Source of the DNA: JAKAQB01 sp027320105
GTDB taxonomy: Bacteria > Actinomycetota > Acidimicrobiia > Acidimicrobiales > Palsa-688
Direction of reading: 5' to 3'
Length of the DNA stretch: 64,000 bases
NCBI GenBank assembly: GCA_027320105.1
Contig: DAHVMA010000087.1
Coordinates: forward strand, 6,777-70,776
The notes beneath the pieces were generated by a model that worked only from the letters and a program-made list of their open reading frames with translations, was not told the DNA's origin and did not search any database. Positions 49,840 to 58,090 of the stretch are shown here, one piece after another (position 1 is the stretch's first letter; every line of letters starts with the position of its first letter). Made by a program: the position numbers and the translations under genes.

Positions 49840-52497
49840 ATGGCAACTCCGGGTGGGACACAGCCTTCTCCGGCTCGTCAGGCGAGCCTTCGCACGAACT
49901 TCGCCCTCGCCCGCAAGGGCTTCGACCAACGGGAGGTGGTGTCGTACCTCCGCTCGATCGAAGCGGAGCTCCGGGGGTTGCAGTCGGAGCTCGAGGCAGC
50001 GCGTGCCCGCGAGGCCGAGCTCGAGGCGTCGGTGGCCGATCCGGGCCACCGGGAGACGCCGGCCGCGCCCGGTGACATCCCCCTCGACGAGGCGGCCGTC
50101 GCGGCTGCGGTGGGTGAGGAGATGGCCAACGTGATCCGCACCACCAGGGCTGTCGCCGAGGATCTGCGCTCCCGGGCGCAGGCCGACGCCGACGCGGCCC
50201 GGTCGGCGGCGCAGGCCGAAGCGGAGACGACCCTGGAGCAGGCGCGCAGCGAAGCTGACCAGACCCTGACCGGTGCCCGGGAAGAGGCGCGCCAGCGCCT
50301 CGCGAGCTCCCGCGAGGAGGCCGACCGGCGGCTGGAGGAGGCGCGGGCCGAGGCGGACCGCCTGGTTCAGGCGGCGAAGGCGGAGGCGGAGCGCACCGAG
50401 GAGGAGGCCAGCCTGCTGCACCGGAGCCGCCTCGACGAGGCTGACCGCAAGCTGGCGGAGGCGATAGCGGAGGCGGAGCGCCACGGTGCCGAGCTGCGGG
50501 ACCGGTACGCGGCCGAGGCCGAGCAGCTCCTGGCCCGGGCGGCCGCCGACGCGACCGCCGCGCGGGCTGAGGCCGACCGGGAGCGGAGGCTCGCCGTCGA
50601 GGGCGCCCAGCAGGCCCGGGAGAGGATCCTGGCCGACCTGGCACGCCGCCGCCGGGTCGCCACCGTGCAGATCGAGCAGCTACGTGCTGGCCGGGAGCGG
50701 CTTCTCGTCTCCTATGCGATCGTGCGGCGCACCTTGGAGGAGGTTTCGGAGGAGTTCCAGAAGGCCGACGCCGAGGCCCGCGCCGCGGCCGAGGAGGTGG
50801 GCCGCCGGTTGGCGGCGGAGATCGAGATCGACCCTGACGCCACCGCCGCCCACTCCGGCGCAGCCGGTGGGGACGACGCCGCCGGCGAGGGTGGGACGGT
50901 CTCGGCCGCGGGCTCCGAGGCAGGCGCCGGCGAGGGTGCGGGCGCCGGCGAGGGTGCGGGCGCCGGCGAGGGTGCGGGCGCCGGCGAGGAGAGTGCCGGC
51001 GAGGCGGAGGGGGAGGGCAGCGGGGAGGCGGCCGGTGCGGGGTCCGGGTCACCGCCCAGCCCCGGCGTCGTCGCCGCAGGCGGGGCCGCCGGCATCGTCG
51101 CCGCAGGCGGGGCCGCCGGCATAGACGAGTCCGTGACTGTGGTGCCCGTCGATCCCGATGGCGGCGACGTACCAGGTGGCCCGGCGGGCGGCGCCGGTCT
51201 GTCAGGTCCCGGGCCGAGCCCGCACCGGCCCCCGCCGGCACCCGGCCCCGGGACCTCGCCGGGCGGATGGCGGGCGGCGGGGGAGCGGGTGCAGCCTCGT
51301 TCGGCGGTGCGGATCATCCGGCCCGACGATCCGGGTTCCCCCGAAGGCCGGCCTGGGGAAGGCCCGACGATGCGGGCACAGCCGGTGATGCGGGAGGCGC
51401 CCCAGCGGTCGGCTCAGGTGGCCGGGCAGATGTCGGCGCAGCGGTCGGCCCAAGTGGCCGGGCAGGGTGGTGCGGTGGCGGTGCTGACCGCCGAGGAGCC
51501 GTGTCCGGGGACCGAGGATGCGGCGCCCACCTCGGCAGGGGTGGAGGTGATCGAGGAATGCCCTGCCCCCGGAGCGTCTCCTGCCGGCGATGCCGGCGGC
51601 AGGGACACAGCGCAGGACCGGTCCGACCGCGTGGCCGGTCTCTTTGCTCGCATCCGGGAGAGCCGGGCCCGGGCAGTCGCCGATGCCCGCCGGACGTTGG
51701 AGCGGCCGGATCCCGCCACGGCCGGCGATGCCGCGGCCGAGACCGGCAGCGAACCGGCGGCCGCCACGGCCGGCGATGCCGTGGTCGACGTCGACGGGGC
51801 ACCCGACGACTCCGACCTCCAGCGCCTGCAGCGCCGGGACGAGTCCCTCCAGGAGGTGAGTAGCGAGCTCGTCCGGCGGCTGAAGCGGGAGCTCCAGGAC
51901 GAGCAGAGCGAGTTGCTCGACCGCCTGCGTGGCATCGGACCGTCACTCACCCCCGACGGGCTCCTGCCGGCGGGGGACCACCAGATGGGCCGGTACGCCG
52001 GCGCCAGCACGAGCCACCTGCAGTCGGCGGCCCAACTCGGAGTCCGGCTCGCTGCCGAGGAGGTCGAGGATCCCCGACCGGCGACCATCGACGTGACCGC
52101 GGTGGGGGAGCGCTTGGCGGCGGCCCTCGTCGAGCCCTTGCGCCGGCGGGTCGGGGGACTCGTGCACGACTTCGGGGAGGAGGACGACCGGGAGGCCCTC
52201 ACCGAGGCGATCAGTGCCGCCTACCGCGACGTCAAGATGCACCGCATCGACGGCGTAGCCATCGACGGTGTGTGCGGCGCCTTCGTCCGGGGGTGGTGGG
52301 AAGCGGTGCCGGAGGGCACCCCGTTGCGCTGGGTCGCGTCCGACGCCGACGGAGCATGTGCCGACTGCTTCGATAACACCCTCGCCGGCAGCGTGCCCCG
52401 AGGCACGGCGTTCCCGACCGGGGAGCTGTTCCCGCCGGCGCACGAGGGTTGCCGCTGCATGCTCACTGTTGACCGGGAGGCGACGGCGGCGGCCTGA
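49840..52497 (+). CDS. DivIVA-like coiled-coil protein fused to a phage-head-like Cys/His domain
   Basis: The 885-aa protein starts with a DivIVA-type head (FALARKGFDQREVVSYLRSI), then an unbroken Ala/Glu/Arg coiled coil (about residues 40-330). About 300 low-complexity residues follow (Gly/Ala/Glu and Pro-rich, with an EGAGAG repeat), then a helical part and a C-terminal domain of about 100 residues. That domain ends ACADCFDNTLAG, FPTGELFPPAHEGCRCML, the C-xx-C...H-xx-C-x-C layout of phage Mu F/SPP1 gp7-like head-morphogenesis proteins. No other phage gene is near. A polar or envelope scaffold role is inferred from the DivIVA head. The ATG at 49840 is preferred to 49777 because of the -10 box. 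Confidence 0.75.
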   Translation: MATPGGTQPSPARQASLRTNFALARKGFDQREVVSYLRSIEAELRGLQSELEAARAREAELEASVADPGHRETPAAPGDIPLDEAAVAAAVGEEMANVIRTTRAVAEDLRSRAQADADAARSAAQAEAETTLEQARSEADQTLTGAREEARQRLASSREEADRRLEEARAEADRLVQAAKAEAERTEEEASLLHRSRLDEADRKLAEAIAEAERHGAELRDRYAAEAEQLLARAAADATAARAEADRERRLAVEGAQQARERILADLARRRRVATVQIEQLRAGRERLLVSYAIVRRTLEEVSEEFQKADAEARAAAEEVGRRLAAEIEIDPDATAAHSGAAGGDDAAGEGGTVSAAGSEAGAGEGAGAGEGAGAGEGAGAGEESAGEAEGEGSGEAAGAGSGSPPSPGVVAAGGAAGIVAAGGAAGIDESVTVVPVDPDGGDVPGGPAGGAGLSGPGPSPHRPPPAPGPGTSPGGWRAAGERVQPRSAVRIIRPDDPGSPEGRPGEGPTMRAQPVMREAPQRSAQVAGQMSAQRSAQVAGQGGAVAVLTAEEPCPGTEDAAPTSAGVEVIEECPAPGASPAGDAGGRDTAQDRSDRVAGLFARIRESRARAVADARRTLERPDPATAGDAAAETGSEPAAATAGDAVVDVDGAPDDSDLQRLQRRDESLQEVSSELVRRLKRELQDEQSELLDRLRGIGPSLTPDGLLPAGDHQMGRYAGASTSHLQSAAQLGVRLAAEEVEDPRPATIDVTAVGERLAAALVEPLRRRVGGLVHDFGEEDDREALTEAISAAYRDVKMHRIDGVAIDGVCGAFVRGWWEAVPEGTPLRWVASDADGACADCFDNTLAGSVPRGTAFPTGELFPPAHEGCRCMLTVDREATAAA
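50923..50990. repeat. 18-bp coding tandem repeat (EGAGAG)
   Basis: GGCGCCGGCGAGGGTGCG is repeated at 50923, 50941 and 50959 with a partial fourth unit. It encodes the Gly/Ala/Glu linker of the DivIVA-like fusion. Confidence 0.85.
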
Positions 52498-52520
52498 CCC
52501 CGGTTGCCAGGGCGGCCGCC

Positions 52521-52592
52521 ACCCGGTTCACGGGGCTTGCCACCATTGCCCCCGTCACCCGGTTCGCGGGGCTCGCCACCATTGCCCCCACC
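52521..52592. repeat. 36-bp tandem direct repeat before the UPF0182 gene
   Basis: Two 36-bp units (52521-52556 and 52557-52592) match at about 32 of 36 bases and share CCACCATTGCCCCC. They fill most of the 119-bp gap just upstream of the -10-like TAGGCT at 52602. Confidence 0.75.
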
Positions 52593-52601
52593 ACCCGCCG
52601 G

Positions 52602-52607
52602 TAGGCT
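52602..52607 (+). promoter_or_regulatory. -10 box of the UPF0182 gene
   Basis: TAGGCT ends 9 nt before the ATG at 52617 and directly follows the two 36-bp repeats. Confidence 0.4.
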
Positions 52608-52616
52608 CCCGCCCAC

Positions 52617-55600
52617 ATGCGCCGCCCCGCCGAAGTCCCTCGCCGCGCTCCTCGCACATCCCGACGGTTCCGCATCGGCGTGCTCGTGGCCATCGTCGCC
52701 GTCATCGTCGTCCTCAGCTCGGCTCGGGGGATAGCCCGCTTCTACACGACCTACCTCTGGTTCCAGGAGGTGCACTTCACCTCGGTGTTCTGGGGTGTGC
52801 TGGTCACGAGGATCATCCTTGGGGTGGTGTTCACCGCCTTCTTCTTCGCCCTGCTGCTCGGCAGCCTCACGATCGCCGACCGCTGGGCACCCCGCGCCCT
52901 CCCCGCTCAGCAGCACGACGAGCTGGTCGATCGCTACCGCTCCGTCATCAGCCCCCGTGGCCGGATCGTCAGGGTCGTGACCGCGCTGGTCTTCGCCCTC
53001 TTCGGCGGGATCGGGGTCAACTCCCAGTGGAACAACTGGGTGCTGTTCAACAACGGGGGAAGCTTCGGCATCAAGGATCCGCAGTTCCACCGCGACATCG
53101 GGTTCTACGTCTTCAAGCTGCCGTTCATCGAGTTCCTCCTCGGGTGGTCGTTCGGGGCCGTCGTCGTGCTGCTCCTCGTGACGGCGGTGGCGCAGTACCT
53201 CAACGGCGGCATCCGCTTCCAGGGCCCCGGTCCGAGGGTGACGCCGGCGGTGAAGGCGCACCTGTCCGTCCTGCTCGGGATGCTGGCGGTGATCCAGGCG
53301 ATCTCGTACTACTTCGCACGCCTGCAGCTGGTGCTGTCGCGGGTGCACTTCATCGACGGCGCCACGGCGACCAGCGTCCACGCCAACCTTCCCGCCGACG
53401 ACCTCTTGATCGCCATCGCCGTGGTCGCCGCCCTGCTGTTCCTCTACAACATCCGGGTGCGGGGCTGGATCCTGCCGATCGTCGCCGTCGGGGTGTGGGC
53501 GGTGGTGTGGATAGTCGTCGGCAACATCTACCCGGCGGTCTACCAGGCGGTGCGGGTCAACCCGTCTGAGCTGACGCAGGAGAGCAAGTACATCAGCCGC
53601 AACATCGCCTTCACCCGGGCGGCGTACGGCCTCAACAACGTCCGGGTGGTGACCAACAACTTCGACGCCACGTCGTCGCAGGCGGTGCCGGTGTCGGCCA
53701 TCCAGGGTGACAGTGCGCTCGCGCGCGCCGACCGGCAGACGCTTGCGAACGTGCAGCTGCAGGACCCCAGCTACCTCCTGCCGACCTACGACAACCTGCA
53801 GTCCCTGCGCGCCTTTTACTCCATCAACAGCCTGAGCGTCGACCGCTACGTCCTCGACCTCAACGGGAAGAGGACGCTGACCGAGACCCTGCTCGGCGTG
53901 CGCGAGCTCAACTCCCAGGTACCCAGTGGCTTCACGACGAGCCGCCTCCAGTACACCCACGGGTATGGGGCGGTGGTGGCACCCGCGACCCAGCAAGGCG
54001 TGTTGGCCGACGGCTACCCCAACTTCACGCTGCAAAACGTGCCGCCGTGCTGCCAACCGATCCTCAGCGAGACCGGGGCACAGGTGTACTTCGGTCAGGG
54101 AAGCCAGGCGAACGGCTACGTGATCGCCGACACCAAGCAGCAGGAGATCGACTACGAGAACGCCGCCGGCAACGAGACCACCAACCACTACACAGGCACC
54201 GGAGGGGTGCCCGTCGGTGGCTTCTTCCGGAGGTTGGCCTTCACGCTGTCGTTCAACAGCCTCGACATACTGCTGTCCGGGCAGGTCACGGATCACTCGC
54301 GGATCATGTACAACCGCAACCTGCTGGCCCGGGTGGAGAAGGCGGCGCCGTTCCTCCAGTACGGCTCCAACCCGTACGCGACGGTGGTGAACGGGCAAAT
54401 CTACTGGATCGTCGACGCCTACACCACGACGAACAACTACCCCTACTCGCAGCAGGCGGACACGGCTCGGGTGGCAGCGTCGTCGGGACTGGCCGGATCG
54501 TTCAACTACGTGCGCAACTCGGTCAAGGTCGTTGTCAACGCCTACACCGGCCGCATGTACTTCTTCGTGGTCGACCCGAGCGATCCGATCATCCGTGCCT
54601 ACGAGCGGGCGTTCCCGGGCCTGTTCAAGCCGGGGTACGAGGCCGATACGTTGATCCCGGGGATCACCGCCCAGTTCCGGTACCCGGAGGACCTGTTCAA
54701 GATCCAGACCAACATGTACGGCCGGTACCACCTGACGTCCCCGAGCGCCTTCTACACCCAGGCCAACGCCTGGAACATCAGTCAGGACCCCGGCAGCGGC
54801 CGTCCGGGCACGCCCACCCAGCAGACGCTCCAATCGGCGACAGGGAAGATCACCTACCAGGTGAAGCAGCTCAGCCCCCAATACGAGGTGGCCGCCCTGC
54901 CCGGCCATCACACGCAGCACTTCGTGATGGTGCAGCCATTCGTCCCGTTCTCCCCCACGTCAAGCCGCCAGAACCTGACCGGCGTCATGTTCGCCTCCTC
55001 GGACCAGAGCAACTACGGCCAGCTCCTGGTGTACGAGACGCCACCCAACCAGCAGATCAACGGACCGAAGCTGGTCAACACGGAGATCAACAACAACCTG
55101 TCCATCTCCCAGGAGCTGACGCTGCTCAACCAGCAGGGTTCGGAGGTGATCCTCGGCCACGTGGTGCTCGTGCCCATCGACAACACGCTGCTGTACGTGC
55201 AGCCCGTCTACGTGCAGTCGTCCAACAACCAGGTGCCGCAGTTGAAGGATGTAATCGTCGTGTACGACAACACCGCCTACCACTCCTTCAACGCCTCCCT
55301 CGACAACGCCCTCTGCCAGATCGTGAACCCGGACGGCACCCAGCCGTTCTCGCAGTACTGCTCAACCGCTGCGGCGCAGCGCCAGAGTGCCCTGCCGAGC
55401 GGGGCCCTCAATGGCAGCCCGACCGGTCCGTCGACGCCGACCACCACGACCCCATCCACTGCGACCAGCCTCCCGGCGACGCCGGGCGTCACCGCGCCCG
55501 CAGGCCAGAGCGTCGCCGTCCTCCTTGCCGACGCCCAGCGGGCCTTCAACGCCGCCGACGCCGCGCTGGCTGCGGGGAACCTCGGGCGGTACCAGACCGA

Positions 55601-55754
55601 CATACGTCAGGCCCAGGCCGACGTGGCCAGGGCGCGGGCACAGATGGGCTCGTCCCCGCCGGTGACGACGCCGCACCGGCGGTCCACGACCACGACCACG
55701 ACGCCGGGTACCGCGTCGTCGGGCACCACGTCGGCGGCGGGCTCGGCCGGCTGA
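52617..55754 (+). CDS. UPF0182 family membrane protein
   Basis: The 1045-aa protein matches the actinobacterial and cyanobacterial UPF0182 family, which is of unknown function. Seven membrane helices lie within residues 20-310 (first core IGVLVAIVAVIVVLSSA). A large extracytoplasmic domain follows, with family motifs such as SKYISRNIAFTRAAYGL, DVTTRSYRV-type strands and YPEDLFKIQTNMYGRYH. The end is a Thr/Ser/Pro-rich tail with one coiled segment (residues 965-1000). Mycobacterial homologues lie beside PDZ-Lon and zincin-like genes, which are also near here. The start is the ATG after a -10 box. Confidence 0.93.
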   Translation: MRRPAEVPRRAPRTSRRFRIGVLVAIVAVIVVLSSARGIARFYTTYLWFQEVHFTSVFWGVLVTRIILGVVFTAFFFALLLGSLTIADRWAPRALPAQQHDELVDRYRSVISPRGRIVRVVTALVFALFGGIGVNSQWNNWVLFNNGGSFGIKDPQFHRDIGFYVFKLPFIEFLLGWSFGAVVVLLLVTAVAQYLNGGIRFQGPGPRVTPAVKAHLSVLLGMLAVIQAISYYFARLQLVLSRVHFIDGATATSVHANLPADDLLIAIAVVAALLFLYNIRVRGWILPIVAVGVWAVVWIVVGNIYPAVYQAVRVNPSELTQESKYISRNIAFTRAAYGLNNVRVVTNNFDATSSQAVPVSAIQGDSALARADRQTLANVQLQDPSYLLPTYDNLQSLRAFYSINSLSVDRYVLDLNGKRTLTETLLGVRELNSQVPSGFTTSRLQYTHGYGAVVAPATQQGVLADGYPNFTLQNVPPCCQPILSETGAQVYFGQGSQANGYVIADTKQQEIDYENAAGNETTNHYTGTGGVPVGGFFRRLAFTLSFNSLDILLSGQVTDHSRIMYNRNLLARVEKAAPFLQYGSNPYATVVNGQIYWIVDAYTTTNNYPYSQQADTARVAASSGLAGSFNYVRNSVKVVVNAYTGRMYFFVVDPSDPIIRAYERAFPGLFKPGYEADTLIPGITAQFRYPEDLFKIQTNMYGRYHLTSPSAFYTQANAWNISQDPGSGRPGTPTQQTLQSATGKITYQVKQLSPQYEVAALPGHHTQHFVMVQPFVPFSPTSSRQNLTGVMFASSDQSNYGQLLVYETPPNQQINGPKLVNTEINNNLSISQELTLLNQQGSEVILGHVVLVPIDNTLLYVQPVYVQSSNNQVPQLKDVIVVYDNTAYHSFNASLDNALCQIVNPDGTQPFSQYCSTAAAQRQSALPSGALNGSPTGPSTPTTTTPSTATSLPATPGVTAPAGQSVAVLLADAQRAFNAADAALAAGNLGRYQTDIRQAQADVARARAQMGSSPPVTTPHRRSTTTTTTPGTASSGTTSAAGSAG

Positions 55755-55768
55755 CGGCGCCCGCTGCC

Positions 55769-55774
55769 TACCCT
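55769..55774 (+). promoter_or_regulatory. -10 box of def (leaderless)
   Basis: TACCCT ends 6 nt before the def ATG. A GGAGG also lies between, though too close to the ATG to act well as a ribosome-binding site. Confidence 0.4.
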
Positions 55775-55780
55775 GGAGGC

Positions 55781-56326
55781 ATGGCAACGCGCGCGGTCAG
55801 GCTCTTCGGCGATCCGGTGCTCCGGCAGCACGCGTCGGAGGTCACCGACTTCGACAAGCAACTCCGCCAACTGGTCGCCGACCTCCACGACACCCTCTAC
55901 GACCAAGACGGCGCCGGCCTGGCCGCCACCCAGGTCGGTGTCTTGAAGCGGGTGTTCGTCTGGCACACCGGCGCCGGTGAGGAGGGCCACCTCGTCAACC
56001 CCGTCCTCGAGCTCCCCGACGAGGAGATCCAGGACGGCCCGGAGGGGTGCCTTTCCATCCCGGGCCTGTACTTCGACACCAAGCGCCGGCTCAACACGGT
56101 GGCGAAGGGCTATGACATGCACGGCCGGCCGCTGCAGGTGGTCGGCACGGGGCGCACCGCCCGGGTGCTCCAGCACGAGACCGACCATCTCGACGGGGTG
56201 CTGTTCATCGACCACCTCGACCCGGAGGCCCGCAAGGAGGCCCGCCGGGCGATCCGTGAGGCGGGGTGGAACCAGCCGCCCGACGTGAGGCCGAGCCCCC
56301 ACCGGATCCAGGGCCTGATGAGCTAG
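55781..56326 (+). CDS. def: Peptide deformylase
   Basis: Def removes the formyl group from the N-terminal Met of new proteins. The 181-aa metalloenzyme has its three motifs in order: GAGLAATQ (residues 44-51), EGCLS with metal ligand C90, and HETDH with ligands H132 and H136 and catalytic E133. The EGCLSIPG form and the tail length fit the type found in actinobacteria. It is followed after 52 bp by otsA. The start is fixed by the -10 box and the family N-terminus. Confidence 0.96.
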   Translation: MATRAVRLFGDPVLRQHASEVTDFDKQLRQLVADLHDTLYDQDGAGLAATQVGVLKRVFVWHTGAGEEGHLVNPVLELPDEEIQDGPEGCLSIPGLYFDTKRRLNTVAKGYDMHGRPLQVVGTGRTARVLQHETDHLDGVLFIDHLDPEARKEARRAIREAGWNQPPDVRPSPHRIQGLMS

Positions 56327-56363
56327 CGCGGCGCGAAGTAGCCGGGCCCACCGGCGTGCCTCG

Positions 56364-56369
56364 TAGGGT
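56364..56369 (+). promoter_or_regulatory. -10 box of otsA
   Basis: TAGGGT ends 9 nt before the otsA ATG. GGGGAG lies between, so either leaderless or very short-leader initiation is possible. Confidence 0.4.
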
Positions 56370-56378
56370 GGGGAGCGC

Positions 56379-57800
56379 ATGGCGAACGCCCCCGTGACGT
56401 CCGACACCCCCGTCGTGGTCGTCGCCAACCGGTTGCCCGTCGACCAGGTCAGCCAATCCGACGGCACCGCCCAGTGGCGTGCCTCCCCCGGCGGCCTCGT
56501 CGCCGCCCTGGAGCCGGTCGTCCAGGCCACCAAGGGAACCTGGGTCGGCTGGCCGGGTGTGCCGGACACCGCCCTCGACCCCTTCGACTTCGAAGGGATG
56601 CGCATCGTGCCGCTCGGCCTCAGTGACGAGGACGTCACCGACTACTACGAGGGCTTCTCCAACGGGACGCTGTGGCCGCTGTACCACGACGTCACCGGGG
56701 AGCCGGTGTTCGAGCGCCGGTGGTGGGAGTCCTACTGTGACGTCAACGCCCGCTTCGCCCACGCCGTGGACCTCGAGGCCGACGAAGGCGCCATCGTGTG
56801 GGTGCAGGACTACCAACTGCAGCTCGTCCCTGCCCTGTTGCGGGAGCGGCGCCCCGACCTGCGCATCGGCTTTTTCGACCACATCCCCTTCCCCGGCTAC
56901 GAGATCTACGCTCGGCTGCCGTGGCGGCGCCAGGTCGTCGAAGGGCTCCTCGGTGCCGACCTGGTCGGCTTCCAGCGCGGCGGTGACGCCGCCAACTTCC
57001 TGCGGGCGGCGCGCGGCACCTGCGGCGTAGCGACGCGGGGCTCGGTGATCGAGCGCGGCGGGCGCCAGCTGCGCGCCGCCGCCTTCCCCATCTCGGTCGA
57101 CGCCGCCGCCCTCGACGAGCTCGCCCGGCGGCCCGAGACGATCCAACGGGCGCGCGCCTTGCGCCACGAGTTCGGCGACCCCGAGACGCTCATCCTCGGT
57201 GTCGACCGCCTGGATTACACCAAGGGCATCCTGCACCGCCTGCGGGCCTACGGGGAGCTACTCGACGACGGCGACCTGCGCCCGCCCGAGACCGTGCTGG
57301 TGCAGGTGGCCAGCCCCAGCCGGGAGCGCGTCGAGGAGTACCAGCGGCTCCGCAACGAGGTGGAAGTCATCGTCGGGCGCATCAACGGTGACTACAGCGA
57401 CCTGGGGCATCCGGCTGTCCACTACCTGCACCAGACCTTCCCGAAAGAGGAGATGGCGGCCCTGTACCTCGCGGCCGACGTGCTCCTCGTCACCCCGTTG
57501 CGCGACGGGATGAACCTCGTCGCAAAGGAGTACGTGGCCTGCCGCCACGACGAGCACGGTGCCCTCGTGCTCTCCGAGTTCGCCGGTGCCGCCGACGAGC
57601 TGCGCCAGGCGCTACTGATCAACCCGTGGGACATCGACGGCACCAAGGACGCGATCCGCCGGGCGGTCGCCATCACGCCGCAGGAGGCGGCTCGCCGTAT
57701 GCGGGGCCTCCGCCGGCGGGTGGCGGAGTTCGACGTGCACCACTGGGCCAATGCCTTCCTCGGCGCGCTGGCGATGGTCGCCGAGTCCCGGGAGGGGTAG
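56379..57800 (+). CDS. otsA: Trehalose-6-phosphate synthase OtsA
   Basis: OtsA makes trehalose-6-phosphate from UDP-glucose and glucose-6-phosphate. The 473-aa GT20 enzyme has VVVANRLPV, SPGGLVAAL, WVQDYQLQLVPALLR, FFDHIPFPGYEIYARLPW, GVDRLDYTKGI, LLVTPLRDGMNLVAKEY and VLSEFAGAADEL. All are conserved substrate contacts. Length and start are normal for actinobacteria. The phosphatase otsB is not adjacent. Trehalose here is likely a stress solute or a cell-envelope glycolipid precursor. A hairpin terminator follows. Confidence 0.96.
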   Translation: MANAPVTSDTPVVVVANRLPVDQVSQSDGTAQWRASPGGLVAALEPVVQATKGTWVGWPGVPDTALDPFDFEGMRIVPLGLSDEDVTDYYEGFSNGTLWPLYHDVTGEPVFERRWWESYCDVNARFAHAVDLEADEGAIVWVQDYQLQLVPALLRERRPDLRIGFFDHIPFPGYEIYARLPWRRQVVEGLLGADLVGFQRGGDAANFLRAARGTCGVATRGSVIERGGRQLRAAAFPISVDAAALDELARRPETIQRARALRHEFGDPETLILGVDRLDYTKGILHRLRAYGELLDDGDLRPPETVLVQVASPSRERVEEYQRLRNEVEVIVGRINGDYSDLGHPAVHYLHQTFPKEEMAALYLAADVLLVTPLRDGMNLVAKEYVACRHDEHGALVLSEFAGAADELRQALLINPWDIDGTKDAIRRAVAITPQEAARRMRGLRRRVAEFDVHHWANAFLGALAMVAESREG

Positions 57801-57808
57801 GCGACTTC

Positions 57809-57829
57809 GACGGGGATCACTGCCCCGTC
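57809..57829. terminator. Hairpin terminator of otsA
   Basis: GACGGGG and CCCCGTC form a perfect 7-bp GC-rich stem with a 7-nt loop, starting 8 bp after the otsA stop. No long T-tract follows. Confidence 0.6.
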
Positions 57830-57922
57830 TGGCGTGACTGGTTGGCCGGCGCCGCCGTCACGCCCATGAGTTGTGCCTCACCCGGCAGCGCCGGCATCGG
57901 CTGGTGACGGGACCTGCGGGGA

Positions 57923-57988
57923 AGCTCGGTGCACAGCGGGCGAGGAACCCGCCTCGAATCCCCCGAGCTGTTGCGAATGCACCGAGCT
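57923..57988. other. Structured inverted repeat, possible RNA element
   Basis: AGCTCGGTGCA (57923-57933) and TGCACCGAGCT (57978-57988) are perfect 11-bp complements around 44 nt that can form a small inner hairpin (GCGGG/CCCGC). It lies in the 290-bp otsA/DUF4097 gap, where I see no gene. Confidence 0.45.
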
Positions 57989-58090
57989 ACCCTTACCCGA
58001 GGGCCGTTGGATGTCGGTGGCTGGGTGAGCTGCCCTTTCACCGGGTTGGGACCGGGTGGGCACCGGGTGGGGAGTGGGTGGGTGGGGGGG

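Noticed and set aside
49840..52497. Prophage remnant, because of the head-morphogenesis-like domain
   Set aside because: No terminase, portal, capsid, tail or integrase genes are in the window; the domain is part of a host-type coiled-coil protein.
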